From contig NC_073306.1 of NCBI RefSeq assembly GCF_027595985.1, positions 79,697,477-79,761,476 of the forward strand: 64,000 bases of DNA. The letters are read 5' to 3'. The notes under the pieces were generated by a model. It was not told the DNA's origin and did no database searches. It worked only from the letters and a program-made list of their open reading frames with translations. How positions within the stretch are numbered: the stretch's first letter is position 1; each line of letters begins with the position of its first letter. Below, piece by piece: positions 45,849-57,439 of this stretch. A program made the translations under genes and the position numbers. Source of the stretch: Sorex araneus (Eukaryota > Chordata > Mammalia > Eulipotyphla > Soricidae).

Positions 45849-46003
45849 CTTTTTCTTTTTTTTTTTTTTTTTTAGTCATACCAGTAGCGCTCAGGGATTG
45901 TTCTTGCTGGGATTCAGGGGACCCAGGTGTTGATGGGGAATCAAGCCTGGATTAACTACATGAAGACTACCACCACCTTACTCACTATATTATCTCTCTG
46001 GCC
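45849..46003 (-). mobile_element. Old SINE, antisense
   Basis: A poly-T run, GTCATACCAGTAGCGCTCAGGG, GGGGAATCAAGCCTGG and TTATCTCTCTGGCCC. Decayed. Confidence 0.65.
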
Positions 46004-46490
46004 CAGTAAAGAATTTTTGACACTTTCAGAGTAACTCAGTAACTCACTCCAGTTTAAAAAAAAAAAAAAAAGCTTCTTCCTTCATTCTTTGCCCAAATCC
46101 TTCACAGTGAAACAGGGAGCTAGAGAACAGCCGGTTCTCATCTTCTAGGTCATGGTCCTGAATCCTATCTGGCTTACATCTGAGACAAAAGGTAAGAACC
46201 AAGAGTTCAGTTGTCTAAGCAGGTCTTATTCCTTTAAAATGTTACAACTGCCATTACCCAGCCTATTGCTTTAAAGACTTTTAAATTAGTCGAGGGATTA
46301 AGTTTTGACACTGTTGTTGCAGTGCCAGGATCACTGCCAATTTGTACTCAGGAGGGCGATGTGGGGGATTCCATTCCAGAGACAACCCATGTGTAGCCAC
46401 ATCTCTGAGCTGGGGTTGTTTATCTCTTCTTTTCCCTTGGACTCATTTCAGTGGTTTACCAGGCTTATAAGTCCAAGTGACTAGTCATTT
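46004..46490. other. Mostly single-copy sequence
   Basis: No gene is recognised. A faint SINE-like trace lies near 46316-46380 (GTGCCAGGATCACTGCC, GGGGGATTCCATTCC). Confidence 0.4.
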
Positions 46491-46506
46491 GAAAATGTTC
46501 ACATCA

Positions 46507-46678
46507 GGGGCTGGAGAGATAGCATAGCGGGTAGGGTGTCTGCCTTGCACGCGGCCAACCCAGGTTCAAATCCCAGCATCCCATATGGTCCCCTGAGCAC
46601 GGCCAGGGGTAATTCCTGAGTGCAGAGCCAGGAGTAACCCCTGTGCATTGCCAGGTGTGATCCAAAAAGCAAAAAAAA
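46507..46678 (+). mobile_element. SOR SINE with 16-bp TSD
   Basis: A complete copy with a short A tail. GAAAATGTTCACATCA at 46491-46506 recurs exactly at 46679-46694. Confidence 0.98.
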
Positions 46679-46694
46679 GAAAATGTTCACATCA

Positions 46695-47493
46695 CCAGGC
46701 TCTTCAGCTCACCATTTCACAATGAGACAGACTCCACCATCATCTGTCTGCCTGAGAATTTGGACTGATTCTTGACCCAGAGAACTTGTTATTAAGGGGC
46801 TTAGTTCCAATCAAGACCAGCAGAACCTTGCAATTTCTTACCCATTGTCCAACATTCCATCTAGCTTCTAACAGTGTACATAGAACCAGCATTGATGTTT
46901 ATTCTTTTCTCACTTAGAACCTCGTTTTCATTTGTATGTAGACAACTTTGTTATGTTCTAAAGGATACAACAAAATGCAGCTCAGTTGTTGAAAAGGCTT
47001 CTTCTAATTTAAATCCAACTAGAAGGTCATGCCTTTGTGAAGAAAAAACATTGCTTTGTGTGCATGTGTGTGTGCGTATCCATGTATGTGCATGCATGCA
47101 TGCCTATAGGCCAACTCAAGGGGGCTTCAAGCGGACAACTACTGAGTTACATTCCTGGACTATTTTTAATTTTTGATCCCAATTTCTACACCTTTTAAAG
47201 AAAATCTACCTAGCATTTATGTCTTGTCAAAAAAGGACATCATTGGACAAAGTCTTGGGAATTAACTAAATATTTGTATAATTTGGGGTGCTTTTAAAAT
47301 AACAGCAGTTATAATAAAGTCCCTGCCAAACAACCAACTATAAAACCCTAGCTGTCTGAGGAATGCCACAGGTCAAACATATTCCAGTTAGGCAATTCAT
47401 GTTGTTCCTTCTATGAAATAATCCCAAAACACTGTTTAGAATACTAGAAGCCCAGCAGACTACCTCAGAAACTGAAATTACTGGATAACTGTT
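46695..47493. other. Single-copy sequence
   Basis: No repeat is recognised apart from a GTGTGTGTGCG/CATGCATG low-complexity patch at about 47058-47103. The 100-codon frame at 46874-47176 has no recognisable domain. Confidence 0.45.
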
Positions 47494-47730
47494 CACTGTC
47501 ATCCCGTTGCTCATCGATTTGCTTGAGCGGGAACCAGTAACGTCACTGTGAGACTTGTTGTTACTGTTTTCGGCATATCGAATACGCCATGGGTAGCTTG
47601 CCAGGCTATGCCGTGCAGGCTAGATACTCTCGGTAGCTTGCCGGGCTCTCCGAGAGGGGTAGAGGAATCGAAACTGGGTTGGCCTCACGCAAGGCAAACG
47701 CCCTACCACTATGACACTTTATTCTGGACC
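47494..47730 (-). mobile_element. Type B SINE, antisense
   Basis: CACTGTCATCCCGTTGCTC (antisense tail), TTACTGTTTTCGGCATATCG, GGGTAGCTTGCCAGGC, CTCTCCGAGAGGGG and GCAAGGCAAACGCCCTACC. The head end is degraded. Confidence 0.9.
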
Positions 47731-48199
47731 ATGCCCGAAACCCTAAATTAGAGAAACTTGTCATGAATAGTGGCTCTTTTGCTAAACTACTCTTTTCCTA
47801 CACTAAGCATCTGTGATTGTGAACTCTAATTTTTGAAACTCTGTTTAAACTTGTATGTTTAGAGTATTGTTTCTCAAAGCAGGCGATACAAGGAGGCAGA
47901 AGTGTGCTTTCTGGCTGGATGCTATGCGATGACTTCTAGTTTCTAAAAATGGGGGTGGTAGACCAAAGTTTGGAGCTAAGTTGTCAATTGGTTTAGCTCC
48001 TTTTTACTTTTTTTTTAATCACATAAGGAATGCTTTTTAAAAAGCATTTCTAATTGTTATGTCTCACTTTACATTATAATTTGTACCATGACAATTTTTT
48101 ACTATTTCAATTTATAATACTTTTTGAAATTGTGGTAGACAAAGGAAGATCACTCAACATTTATCAGTCTACCTGGAAGACTGCTGTTTAAATAGTTTG

Positions 48200-48870
48200 T
48201 ACAACATAGTTTAAAGAATATAAAATCAGGCTCCTTTAATGCCTTTGTTAGGAGAAGAGGGTGTGCTCATGTTTAAGCAAATTTGGGACATCCCACTGGG
48301 TTATGTATCATTCAGGGAAATATGCTCCCTGAAGTCAGTGGCCAGATGGTGGACGCAGAGGCCTTTTGCTAGAATACATCTCTATAGAAGATGACGTGGC
48401 GCTGGACTTGGTGACCAGGCTCACACTGAATGCAACTTAGTCACGGTCTTTAAATCACATTAAGATTCTCTTTTATTTATGGCTGTACTTGTGATTTGGG
48501 CTGGCTTTATGTTTAATTGTCAGCCTCCATGTGGCGAGATGATGTGCTAGTCTGCCTTTTATCTTTGCCAAAATGAATTCAGCAACCCTGAGGTATGTAG
48601 AGGTACTGGGGGGCAGAGGGGAGAGAGCTGTTACTTTGATTATAATCATAACTTAATTAAAAGGATGATCTACTCTAAGTGCTATTTTTTAGTATGCTTG
48701 ATATTATTTACTTAATTTATTAGTGGGGATGATTTTAATTACAGAATTTTAAAGGTTGCAGAACAGGAGAAAATATAGAGAAAGTAAAAACAGTATGAAT
48801 TTGGGCCTTGTGTTTAGCTAAAATTAAGAATAACCTCGACCTAAAATACCAGGTAACTAAAAACCCAGAC
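48200..48870. promoter_or_regulatory. Candidate conserved noncoding element
   Basis: A repeat-free block with a GC-richer core (CCAGATGGTGGACGCAG, GATGACGTGGCGCTGGAC, CCATGTGGCGAGATGATG) and an AT-rich flank (TAATCATAACTTAATTAAAAGG, TTTAATTACAG). It includes TGACGT- and CAGATGG-type factor motifs. No frame is open. The flanking sequence 47731-48199 is single-copy with no gene. Confidence 0.4.
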
Positions 48871-48915
48871 CCATATTCTTTTATTTTTGAACCACATTTT
48901 TAGGCCCAATTTTTG

Positions 48916-49012
48916 GGTGCTGGGGCCACATCCAGCTGTGCTCAGGAAATCAAATTGGGGTTGGCAGATGCACAGCAAAGGCCCTTAACCCTGCACTATC
49001 TCTATGACCCCA
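48916..49012 (-). mobile_element. Old SINE relic, antisense
   Basis: GGGGCCACATCCAGCTGTGC, AGGAAATCAAATTGGGGTTGG, CACTATCTCTATGACCCC. The middle of the body is deleted. 49013-49655 to its right is single-copy with no gene. Confidence 0.55.
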
Positions 49013-49655
49013 GTAGTTCTCTCCACTACTTCCAATTTCATCCTTCCAATAACATGACCACCCTTAGACTTCAAAAGTGTCTTCACTGACATTGTCATCA
49101 CTGACAACATCATTTCACCAACAACTGATCAAATTATTTTCTTTAGAACTAAAGCATATTTCAGACATTCCACAGTGTCACTGGAATTTGTTTTCTACAT
49201 TAGATTGTTTTGGAAAAAATATTCTGTATGCTTTTCTAATAACTAAAACCTTCCTCAGTGAGAAGAAATCAGGAAACGGTTGGATTTTCATCCCATCTTA
49301 GCAGTATGTGAGTCAATTCTTTTTAGTTCTCTTTCAGTGATCTCAAACTAAGTTTATTTTGGAAGGATTAAGCCTTTCATTGTGAAGTATCAGCATTCCA
49401 ACTTTTTTGTAAACTAAGTATTAAGGCAAGTGTGGATAAAGGAAACAAGAACCACTAGGGGATGCAGGGGAAGGCAGAAGGGGCAGCAATGTAGCTGGGT
49501 AAAAGTTGGCTTCTTGATGACTCTGATATTCTAACAAACAGTAACAGATACTAACAACTCTCCTCAGAATGGCCACTGACTCTACAACCTGATTTGCCCA
49601 GTAAGGAAATAAGTCAGTAAAGGATCTTTACTGTGAAATCTGCCAATGAGAATAG

Positions 49656-50502
49656 GGTTCATAGTTAAAGATCCTAATAGTTATTATTTTGAAATGTCTA
49701 AACTTTGTACTTATTCTTCTATTTTACACGTTTAACTTGAATTTTTTCTTCAAAGATGAATAAATGTCTCTCAGGCTACATTTTTTTTTTAAAATCTATA
49801 TCCACAGATTCCGAAGTAGTAAGTACAGAAAGGGCAATTAGGTAATGATCTATCTCACAGTGTTGGACGTTACAACAAAGGGGAGTGGGAGAAATAAAAG
49901 AATGGTGAGTACGAGCCCCTGATCAGTGAACTATAGCCTCTAATATCAGAGATCTGTATCTGAATTTTAGTTTCACTATTTACTACAACTTGGGAAATTG
50001 TTTCTTCACTCATTTTCCTGACTGGAGGGAAAAAACAAAGACACGCTCTACTTCAGTGGATTGCTATGAGAACGAAAATAAGAGTTATTACCCAGATGTC
50101 AAATCACCCTGGGACTAGGGGCTTGTTAATGAACAAAATTTCTCTAAAAAGCCAAAACAGGAGCTGGAGCGATAGCACAGCGGGTAGAGCGTTTGCCTTG
50201 CAAACGGCCAACTGGGGTTCAATTCCCAGTATCCCATATGGTCCCCTGAGCACTGCCAGGAGTAACTCCTGAGTGCAAAGCCAGGAGTAACCAACACTAT
50301 GAGATAGATCATCACCTAATTGCCCTTTCTGTACTTACTACTTTGGAATCTGTGGGGATATAGATTTAAAAAGAAAGTGTAGCCCGAGAGACATTTATTC
50401 ATCTTTGAAGAAAAAATTCAAGTTAAACATGTAAAACAGAAGGATAAGTACAAAGTTTAGACATTTCGAAATAATAACTATTAGGATCTCTAACTATGAA
50501 CC
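49656..50502. repeat. Inverted duplication: 211/212-bp arms around a 424-bp spacer
   Basis: 49656-49866 and 50291-50502 are reverse complements over their whole length, with about a dozen substitutions (nearly all transitions) and small indels in a T-run. Neither arm matches SINE or L1 sequence. The spacer holds single-copy DNA and a SOR SINE (50160-50290) that lacks its last 40 or so bases exactly where the right arm begins. This looks like a local rearrangement rather than two transposon copies. Confidence 0.9.
50160..50290 (+). mobile_element. SOR SINE truncated at the inverted-duplication boundary
   Basis: GGAGCTGGAGCGATAGCACAG head and normal body to GCCAGGAGTAA, after which the expected CCCCTGTGCATCGC tail is missing and the right arm starts. 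Confidence 0.93.
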
Positions 50503-50559
50503 TAAAAGGACCATTGAACAAGAGTGCGAAAACACTGCATCTAAAGGGGTACAAGCCTG

Positions 50560-50935
50560 GTGTGCAATATCTCCTCTCCTGCCCCTCATACCAGTTACCT
50601 TATCAACTACAGAGGGAAGGGAAGAGACGATTATAACCGTTTTTTTTTTTTTTTTAAAGAAGGTAAAATTGTTCTAAATATCTCACTGCTGTCAGGAGTT
50701 GTCCTACCACCTCTTCTACTCCCAGGCTCAGCAGTCTGTTCTGTAGGCCAAGGACAAGGGCTTATCATCATTTTATACTTTTTCCTCTTTTTTTCTATAT
50801 ACCACAGATAAGTAAAAACTGCTGACTTATTTCACTCAACATGATGCACTCCAGTTCCATTCAAGAAGCAGTGAACTATAAGGTCTTATTTTACTCTCAT
50901 TACTTTACCCATTCATCCTTGTTGTTTGAATAAAA
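50560..50935 (-). mobile_element. L1 3' fragment, antisense
   Basis: CTGACTTATTTCACTCAACATG, TGCACTCCAGTTCCATTC and CTCTCATTACTTTACCCATTC are antisense L1-end phrases. The left part is T-rich and less certain. Confidence 0.6.
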
Positions 50936-51952
50936 TTGAAAGTATTAAGCAACACATCATGGTCGAGGAGAAGTTTAAGAAATAGTCACACTTAAAAGCT
51001 AATTTGCTCTGAAAAGTCTATTTGAGTACTAATGTTAATAAAACTCACATGACAATCTCATCAGATAATGAAAAATTAACTGCTAAAACTGACAGCAACA
51101 AACTTTTGCTTTTTAAAGAGAAGGACACCCTTCAAGAGGCCAAGAGGTGCGATCTGCTGGCAGGGCGGCAGTTCAGTGCTTGGGGCCAGTGAAGCAGCAC
51201 ACTACTTGAGTGAATGTTGCTGAAGGCAACATTCCCTAGAGGCTGGGAGCCACCATGGCCAACGTGGCAGTGTGGGGAAAGGCGGAGCATCAAGTGCTGG
51301 TACCTAACTTCCAGCATTTCATCTCTTCTCGAAGTTATTGCTGAACAGTCTTAACCAAACCACTGAATTTGACGATGTCAAAAAACAAACAAAAACCACT
51401 TCCAGCACCGTTGAACTTAATGAGGGCCAGATGAGACAATTCAAAAGGCTAGAGCACACACACTGCAAGTGCCCTGGGTTCAATCCCAAGAGCAGCATCG
51501 ACCTCCACCCGTACCAAAGAGAGCAACCATGCTGGATGAAGTCCCAAAGATGAAATCAGTCAACCAAAACAAATAGAAAAATCGCAAAATTACATTTTAT
51601 GATAAAACAAAATTATCACATTACAATCAGGAGTAAGAAAACCTTTTTCTAGCTATCACCACCAATACGCCATAAGGTACTGAGTATCTTTGATAAGGTA
51701 AACTAACACAAGTAAAAGAATAGAGATAAAAGGTGCATATCATACTACAAAGAGAGACTAAAAATTTTTATGGAATTCTTCTCCTAACATAAAACACCAC
51801 AAGAGCAAAAACAAAATTTCAGTCAGTAGAATACAAAAATGTGTAATTCTTTAAAGAAAAATGGCAACATTTTCTGTAAGGCAAAAAAAATGAAGATAAA
51901 TTCAACACAGACCTTTAAAAATATTTCCCAAAGACTTCTTTTCCCTCTTTAA
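50936..51952. other. Single-copy or unclassified sequence
   Basis: No gene is recognised. A GC-richer patch (51125-51330) and a SINE-like trace at about 51450-51500 (GCCCTGGGTTCAATCCCAAG) are present. Confidence 0.4.
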
Positions 51953-51969
51953 AAATTCAGTGTTGTTCA

Positions 51970-52136
51970 GGGGCTGAAGCAATAGCACAGCGGGTAGGGT
52001 GTTTGCCTTGCACGCGACCAAACCGGGTTCGATTCCCAGCATCCCACATGGTCCCCTGAACACCACCAGGGGTAATTCCTAAGTGCAGAGCCAGGAGTAA
52101 CCCATGTGCATCATGGAGTGTGACCCAAAAAAAAAA
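51970..52136 (+). mobile_element. SOR SINE with TSD
   Basis: GGGGCTGAAGCAATAGCACAG head, GGTTCGATTCCCAGCATCCC, full body and A run. AAATTCAGTGTTGTTC (51953-51968) and AAATTCAGTGCTGTTC (52137-52152) form the TSD. Confidence 0.96.
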
Positions 52137-52279
52137 AAATTCAGTGCTGTTCTAAGCAAAATCTCATAATGCCGAAATGAGATCTGGCAAACCAATTCTA
52201 AAAAATATACATGGAAAACAAAAATGTTCAAGACGAGTCAAAATCTATTTTAAGAAGGACTGCCTTTTGGTCCAACACA

Positions 52280-52378
52280 GATTCCAGGACCACATACAGT
52301 ACACCCCGAGCACCGTCAGGAGTGACCACTGAGCAGAAAGCCAAGAGAAAGCCCTGAGCACTGCCAGGTACGGCCCAA
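52280..52378 (+). mobile_element. SINE 3' fragment
   Basis: CAGGACCACATACAGTACACC, CGAGCACCGTCAGGAGTGAC and GCACTGCCAGGTACGGCCC. The head is missing. Confidence 0.65.
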
Positions 52379-53029
52379 ACCCACATAATTACTTTTTTTT
52401 AAAAAGGAGAACAAGAAGTTTAAATTAGCTTCAAAAGACTGCTACTCAGTCATTCGGTGTATATGAATATTATATACCAGCACTCTTCACAAAAATGAAG
52501 AACAAAATACAAAATTTGGGCTATGAGAAATGTATTAAGGAACTTTCATTTTGATAGAATGGACTAGATAATCTGGAAAAATTGTTACTGGGATCAATTT
52601 GCAAGATTGACTTAATAAAACTAGCTAATTTATGGAGTCAACATGTAGGATGATACAAGAAAAGAAGATCATCTAGAAATAAACTTTTTTTCTGAGGCCA
52701 TTACCTATCTGGAAGAAAGAGCTAGAAAACCAAACTGTACTTTCCATGGCCTCTCATCAAAAGGGGAACAAAATTACTTTCAGAGTAAAAGGGAGCCAGT
52801 GTAAAATGAATCTTCCTATGGCCTTACTCTTAAAGTCTGAGTTCAAGTCATGTGGGGTTGGCCAAGAAAATGAAAATCATGAACCTGGATTAAGGTCTTC
52901 TAAACTGTAGAACCACTAGGAACCTAGCAGAAGAAAATAAAAATCCCAAAGGAGAAGATAAAATCCTAGCACTCAAAACATAATTCTAAAATAGTTTCCT
53001 TCCCCCTTTTTTGGGGGGGTGGGGAAATT

Positions 53030-53192
53030 TGTTATTGGGCCATATCCAGCAATGCTCAGGGCTGACTTCTGGTTCTGCACTCAGGGATCACTTCTGGTGA
53101 TGTCAGAGGACCATGTGGGATGTCAGGAATTGAACCAAGGTCAGGCACATGTAAGGCAATCACCCTACCTGCTATACCATCACTCTGCCCCA
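53030..53192 (-). mobile_element. Older SOR SINE, antisense
   Basis: ATTGGGCCATATCCAGCAATG, CTTCTGGTTCTGCACTCAGGG, GGACCATGTGGGATGTC, GAATTGAACCAAGGTC and ACCATCACTCTGCCCC. The single-copy stretch 52379-53029 before it holds no recognised gene. Confidence 0.8.
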
Positions 53193-54426
53193 ATACAATA
53201 GTTTTTAACTGTAATAGTGTCCAGGATATCAGTAAACATGTAGGCATACAAGAAACAAGACACCATGAGCAAAAAAGCAAAGATAATTATTTGGGGCTAA
53301 AAAAAGAGGACAGTGAGTAGGGCGGCATGCCTGGATGTCCTAGCTGCAGTGGAGAACAGATATCCTAGAAATGAGCCCCACCCATCATGCTTGGCTGGGA
53401 AAAGCCATCTTGGAGTTGGTATTGGCAAATGTAATCCCTTAGTAATTATGAAGATGGGCTTACTGAACAGCTGTTATTGGGTACACATGTGATGATCACA
53501 ATCAATCGCCAGTCACTGCCCAGTCTCTAATTCCAGATCTGCTGCCAGACACCAGCAGCTATGGACCCTGGGCCAGAGCCCAGGCCAGCCAGACCTTTGT
53601 GCAACAAAAGCTACAGGGCGCTAGCAACCATAAAACCCCTGCTGTCATCCAGGCTGACAGATCTCAGAGCCACAGGCACCATCTCCATCTTACAAACGAG
53701 AGCCACAGACCACTGTTTACGTTACTCATGCTCAGATTACCTCTCTGAATCCTCACGGAACTCCAGATGTAATGAAAAAACCAGAAACTCAGCTGCTTCC
53801 ATGGAGAAAAAACAGTCCAGGTAGATCTTCTAACATACCAGAAGGAAGACATCAAGCAACAACACTTTCAATGTGCACTGAATTGATGAAAAATCAGTAG
53901 AAGAAACAATAGGCTTACAGATTGATGGAAAAACTCACCCAAACAGAAATGAAGGAGCTGAGCTGCCATAAAAAAATCTAACAGCAAGATATAACAACAA
54001 AATGAAAGAGGCCAAAATCCAAACCAGTATACTCAAGCACAAGGTACATGACACCATTGATAATGAATAGGTGGAAGAAATTAGTTTTTAAAAAACTTGA
54101 AGATAAGTTAAGGGATGACATCAAGAGGAACAATTTTTATGTCATAGAAATCCTTGGGGGGGGGAAAGCTAATTTGGGGTAAGAAATGGAAGAGACATGG
54201 ATAAGTGTATACACACACATATACATATGTAAGTAAATATATGGATATATAGGGTCTTTCATCCACGAAAACCTAAATACACATTCTTCTCTGATGCATA
54301 TGGTACTACTATTCTCCAAAACAGACCACATGCTGAGATACAAAATATACCTTCAGCAAAAAGCACAGAAATCATATCAACTATCTTCTCAGATTCACTG
54401 AAAGTAGAAGTTAATCACAAACAGAA

Positions 54427-55220
54427 GCACTGTAGCATTGTCATTCCGTTGTTCAACAATTTGCTGGAGCAGGCACCAGTAAAATCTCCACTGTGAGACT
54501 TGTTACTGTTTTTGGCATATCAAATATGCCACTGTAGCTTGCCAGGCTCTGCCATGCGGGCGGGATACTTTTGGTAGCTTGCTGGGCTCTCCGAGAGGGC
54601 TGCAGGAATCAAACCCAGGTCGGCCGTGTGCAAGGCAAACACCCTACCCGCTGTGCTATCACTCCAGCCCAAATTCATATAAAGAATAATCAGGGGCTGG
54701 AGTGATAGCACAGCGGGTAGGGCGTTTGCCTTGCACGCGGCCGACCCGGGTTTGATTCCCAGCATCCCATATGGTCCCCCAGCACCGCCAGGAGTAATTC
54801 TTGAGTAGAGCAGGAGTAACTCTGTGTATCGCTGGGTGTGACCAAAAAAAAAAAAAATCTTCAGAGAGACAGTACAGGAGTTAAAGCACTTGCCTTGCAT
54901 GTTTTTGGCCCCAGTTCTATACAGGACACTGTATATGGCACCGAGGGGTCATTCCTAAGCAGAGAGCCAGGAATAGGTCCTGAGTTCTGTCAGCTGTGGC
55001 CCAAAAATCTGTAGCACTGTTGTCCCATTGTTCATCAATCTGCTTGAACAGGCACCAGTAACGTCTCCATTGTGAGACTTGTTGTCACTGTTTTTGGCAT
55101 ATCAAATATGCCATGGGTAGCTTGCCAGCTTTGCCATTCGGGCGGGATACTCTTGGTAGCTTGCAGGGCTCTCCGAGAGGGACAAAGGAATCAAACCCAG
55201 GTCAGCCACAAGCAACATAC
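54427..55220. mobile_element. SINE cluster nested in L1 ORF2, flanked by a 13-bp duplication
   Basis: Four SINE pieces lie in a row: type B antisense (54427-54671), SOR plus (54693-54857), an older SOR-like plus copy (54860-55010) and type B antisense (55011-55214). ATCACAAACAGAA occurs at 54414-54426 and at 55221-55233, and L1 ORF2 reads on across the gap. So the whole cluster descends from one insertion that later took in others. Confidence 0.85.
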
Positions 55221-55233
55221 ATCACAAACAGAA

Positions 55234-56130
55234 AATGGAGAAAAATGCAACCACCTGTAAATTAAATAGCTTGTTACTGAAGAGGAAGTCAAAAAGAAAA
55301 TTAAAAGATTCGTGGAAACAAATGAGAATGAGGACACTACCTACCAGAACTTGTGGGATACAGCAAAAGCAGTGTTAAGAGGAAAGTTCATTGCTATGCA
55401 AGCCTTCATCAGCAAGAAAGAAAAGGCTCGTATGAGTTACTTAACTGCACAACTTAAGAAATTGGAAAATGATTCAAAACAAAAAACAAACAAAAAATAA
55501 AAAAAAAAACAAGAGCCCAGAGCAGGTAGGAAGAAGGCAATAATAAAACTTAAGAGCGGAAATTAATAAACTGGAATATCCCCTCCCAGCCAAAATCCAA
55601 GAGATCAATGAAACCAAGAGCTGGTACTTCAGAAAAATAAAAAAGATCAATAAGCCACGAGAGAGATGGAGGGAGAGAGAGAGAGAATCCTAATACATCA
55701 GAAATGAAAGAGGGAACATCACAACAGACAGCACAGAATATTTTAAGATCATCAGAGATTACTTTGAGAATCTATGCCATGAAGCGAGAGAACCTAGAAG
55801 AAATGAGTAAATTCCTGAACTTCTTTAACCTTCCAATGCTGAAACAAAAGATTTGAATACCTGAATAAACCTGTCTCTATTGAGGAAATTGAAATGGAAA
55901 TTAAAATTCTTCCCCAAATCAAAAGTCCAGGCCCAATGGAAGCAAAAGACCGATTAACTGAATTTTTTCAAACCTTTAAGGAGAACCTACTGCTAATCCT
56001 TTTCAGGCTCTTTCGGGACAGTGAAGAAACAAAACCACTCCCAGTTTCTACGAAGCAAATATTACCGATACCAAAAGCAGACAGAGACACCACTTAAAAA
56101 AAAAAAATATATATATATATATAGGCCAAT
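55234..56130 (+). pseudogene. L1 ORF2 reverse-transcriptase-region remnant
   Basis: Readable L1 ORF2 words appear in order: [18 protein letters not shown] (about 55340-55400), INETKSWYF, YFENLC, ENLEEMSKF, PIPKADRDTT and RPISLINTDAK. Several frameshifts and stops separate them. The catalytic part of the reverse transcriptase beyond RPISL is deleted. It was an endonuclease/reverse transcriptase and is now non-coding. Confidence 0.85.
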
Positions 56131-56328
56131 ATCCTTGATAAACACTGATGCCAAAATGGGGAGAAAAGATGAACAGAAACTTCCTCAAAGAAGAAATACA
56201 AATGTCCAAAAGGCACATGAAAAATGCTCCACATCACTAATTATCAGAGAGATGCAAATCATATCTATGCCACAGACACTGGCATGCATCCAAAAGAACA
56301 ACCAGACTAGTGTGGATTCAGGAAGAAT

Positions 56329-56506
56329 GGGACTCTCACTCACTGCTGTTGAAAATGCTGATTGGTCCAGCCTTTCTGGAAAACAATATGGACATTTCTC
56401 AAAAAACTAGAAATTGAGGGACTCTCACTCACTGCTGTTGAGAATGCTGACTGGTCCATTTTTTCTGGAAAACAATATGGACATTCCTCAAAAAACTAGA
56501 AATTGA
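56329..56506 (+). repeat. 89-bp tandem duplication inside the L1
   Basis: GGGACTCTCACTCACTGCTG starts at 56329 and again at 56418. The copies are the same over 89 bases apart from a few substitutions and end in CAAAAAACTAGAAATTGAG. It is a local duplication in the ORF2 end. Confidence 0.93.
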
Positions 56507-56838
56507 GTTTCTATATGATAATAATGCTCCTGGTAATATATCCTAGTGGCCCAAATACACAGCGCAGAAAAGCCATCTGCACTCCTATGTTCACTGTGGC
56601 ACTATTCACAATAGCCAGAATCTGAAACCAACCCAAGTGCCCTAGAACAGATGAGTGGATAAAAAGCTCTGGTTCATCTACACAATGGAACACTAAGTAG
56701 CTATTAGTAAAAAGGAAGTCGTAAAATTTGCTTAAACAGGAATGGACATGGAGATTACTATGTTAAGTAAAATCAGATGGAGAGAGAGGAACACAATGAT
56801 TGTATTCATTTGTGGGTTTTAAAAAAAATAACAACATA

Positions 56839-57018
56839 GGGGCTGGAGCAATAGCACAGTGGGTAGGGCGTTTGCCTTGCACGCGGCAGACCCTGGGTTC
56901 GATTCCCAGCATCCCATATGGTCCCCTGAGCACCGCCGGGGGTGGTTCCTGAGTGCAGAGCCAGGAGTAATCCCTGTGCATCACCAGGTATGACCCAAAA
57001 AGGAAAAAAAAAAAAAAA
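56839..57018 (+). mobile_element. SOR SINE inside the L1 3' region
   Basis: GGGGCTGGAGCAATAGCACAG head, GGGTTCGATTCCCAGCATCCC and full body with a 17-base A run. ACATA before and after is all that remains of a TSD. Confidence 0.96.
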
Positions 57019-57439
57019 ACATAGTATGTGAATAATGCCCAAAGACATAGAAACAAGGACCAGGAGGTCTGGTCCATGGTAGGATGTTTGCTACAAGAGG
57101 GAGAGAGAGTGAAGTTAGGACAGAGAAGGGACCATTATAAAAATGACACGTGGAAACGATCACTCTGGACAAAAACTGAGTGATGAAAGGAGATAAGCGA
57201 AATGTATGATACCCTTCCAGTAATAATACTGCAACCACAGTCCCTAAAAGGAAAATAAGAGGAAGAGAAGTGTCTGCCATAGAGGCAGGCTGTGGGAGTA
57301 GGGGGGTAGTGTGGGGGGAACGACTGTGGACATTGGTGGCAGGAAATATGCACTGGTGAAAGGATGGGTGTTGGAACACTGGATGACTGAAAATCATGAA
57401 CAACTTTGTAACTGTATCTCAAAGTGATTCAATGAGAAA

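Larger units (their letters stand above)
53480..57435 (+). mobile_element. L1 retrotransposon, internally deleted and dead, with nested SINEs
   Basis: The order is L1-like: a 5' region and ORF1-like stretch with TTGATGGAAAAACTCACCC (about 53.5-54.2 kb); ORF2 from about 54.3 kb (CCACATGCTGAGATACAAAATATAC), resuming at 55234; and the reverse-transcriptase region to about 56130. A large deletion then runs into the ORF2 end (AAAAGGCACATGAAAAATGC) and a 3' UTR ending AAAGTGATTCAATGAGAAAA. Many stops and shifts make it inactive. A SINE complex interrupts it at 54427-55220 and a SOR SINE at 56839-57018. Confidence 0.8.

Noticed and set aside
51125..51553. Frame with GAT-MANVAVWGK-like wording suggesting a pseudogene
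   Set aside because: No sustained similarity to any protein I know, and the GC-rich patch is short and frameless beyond about 60 codons.
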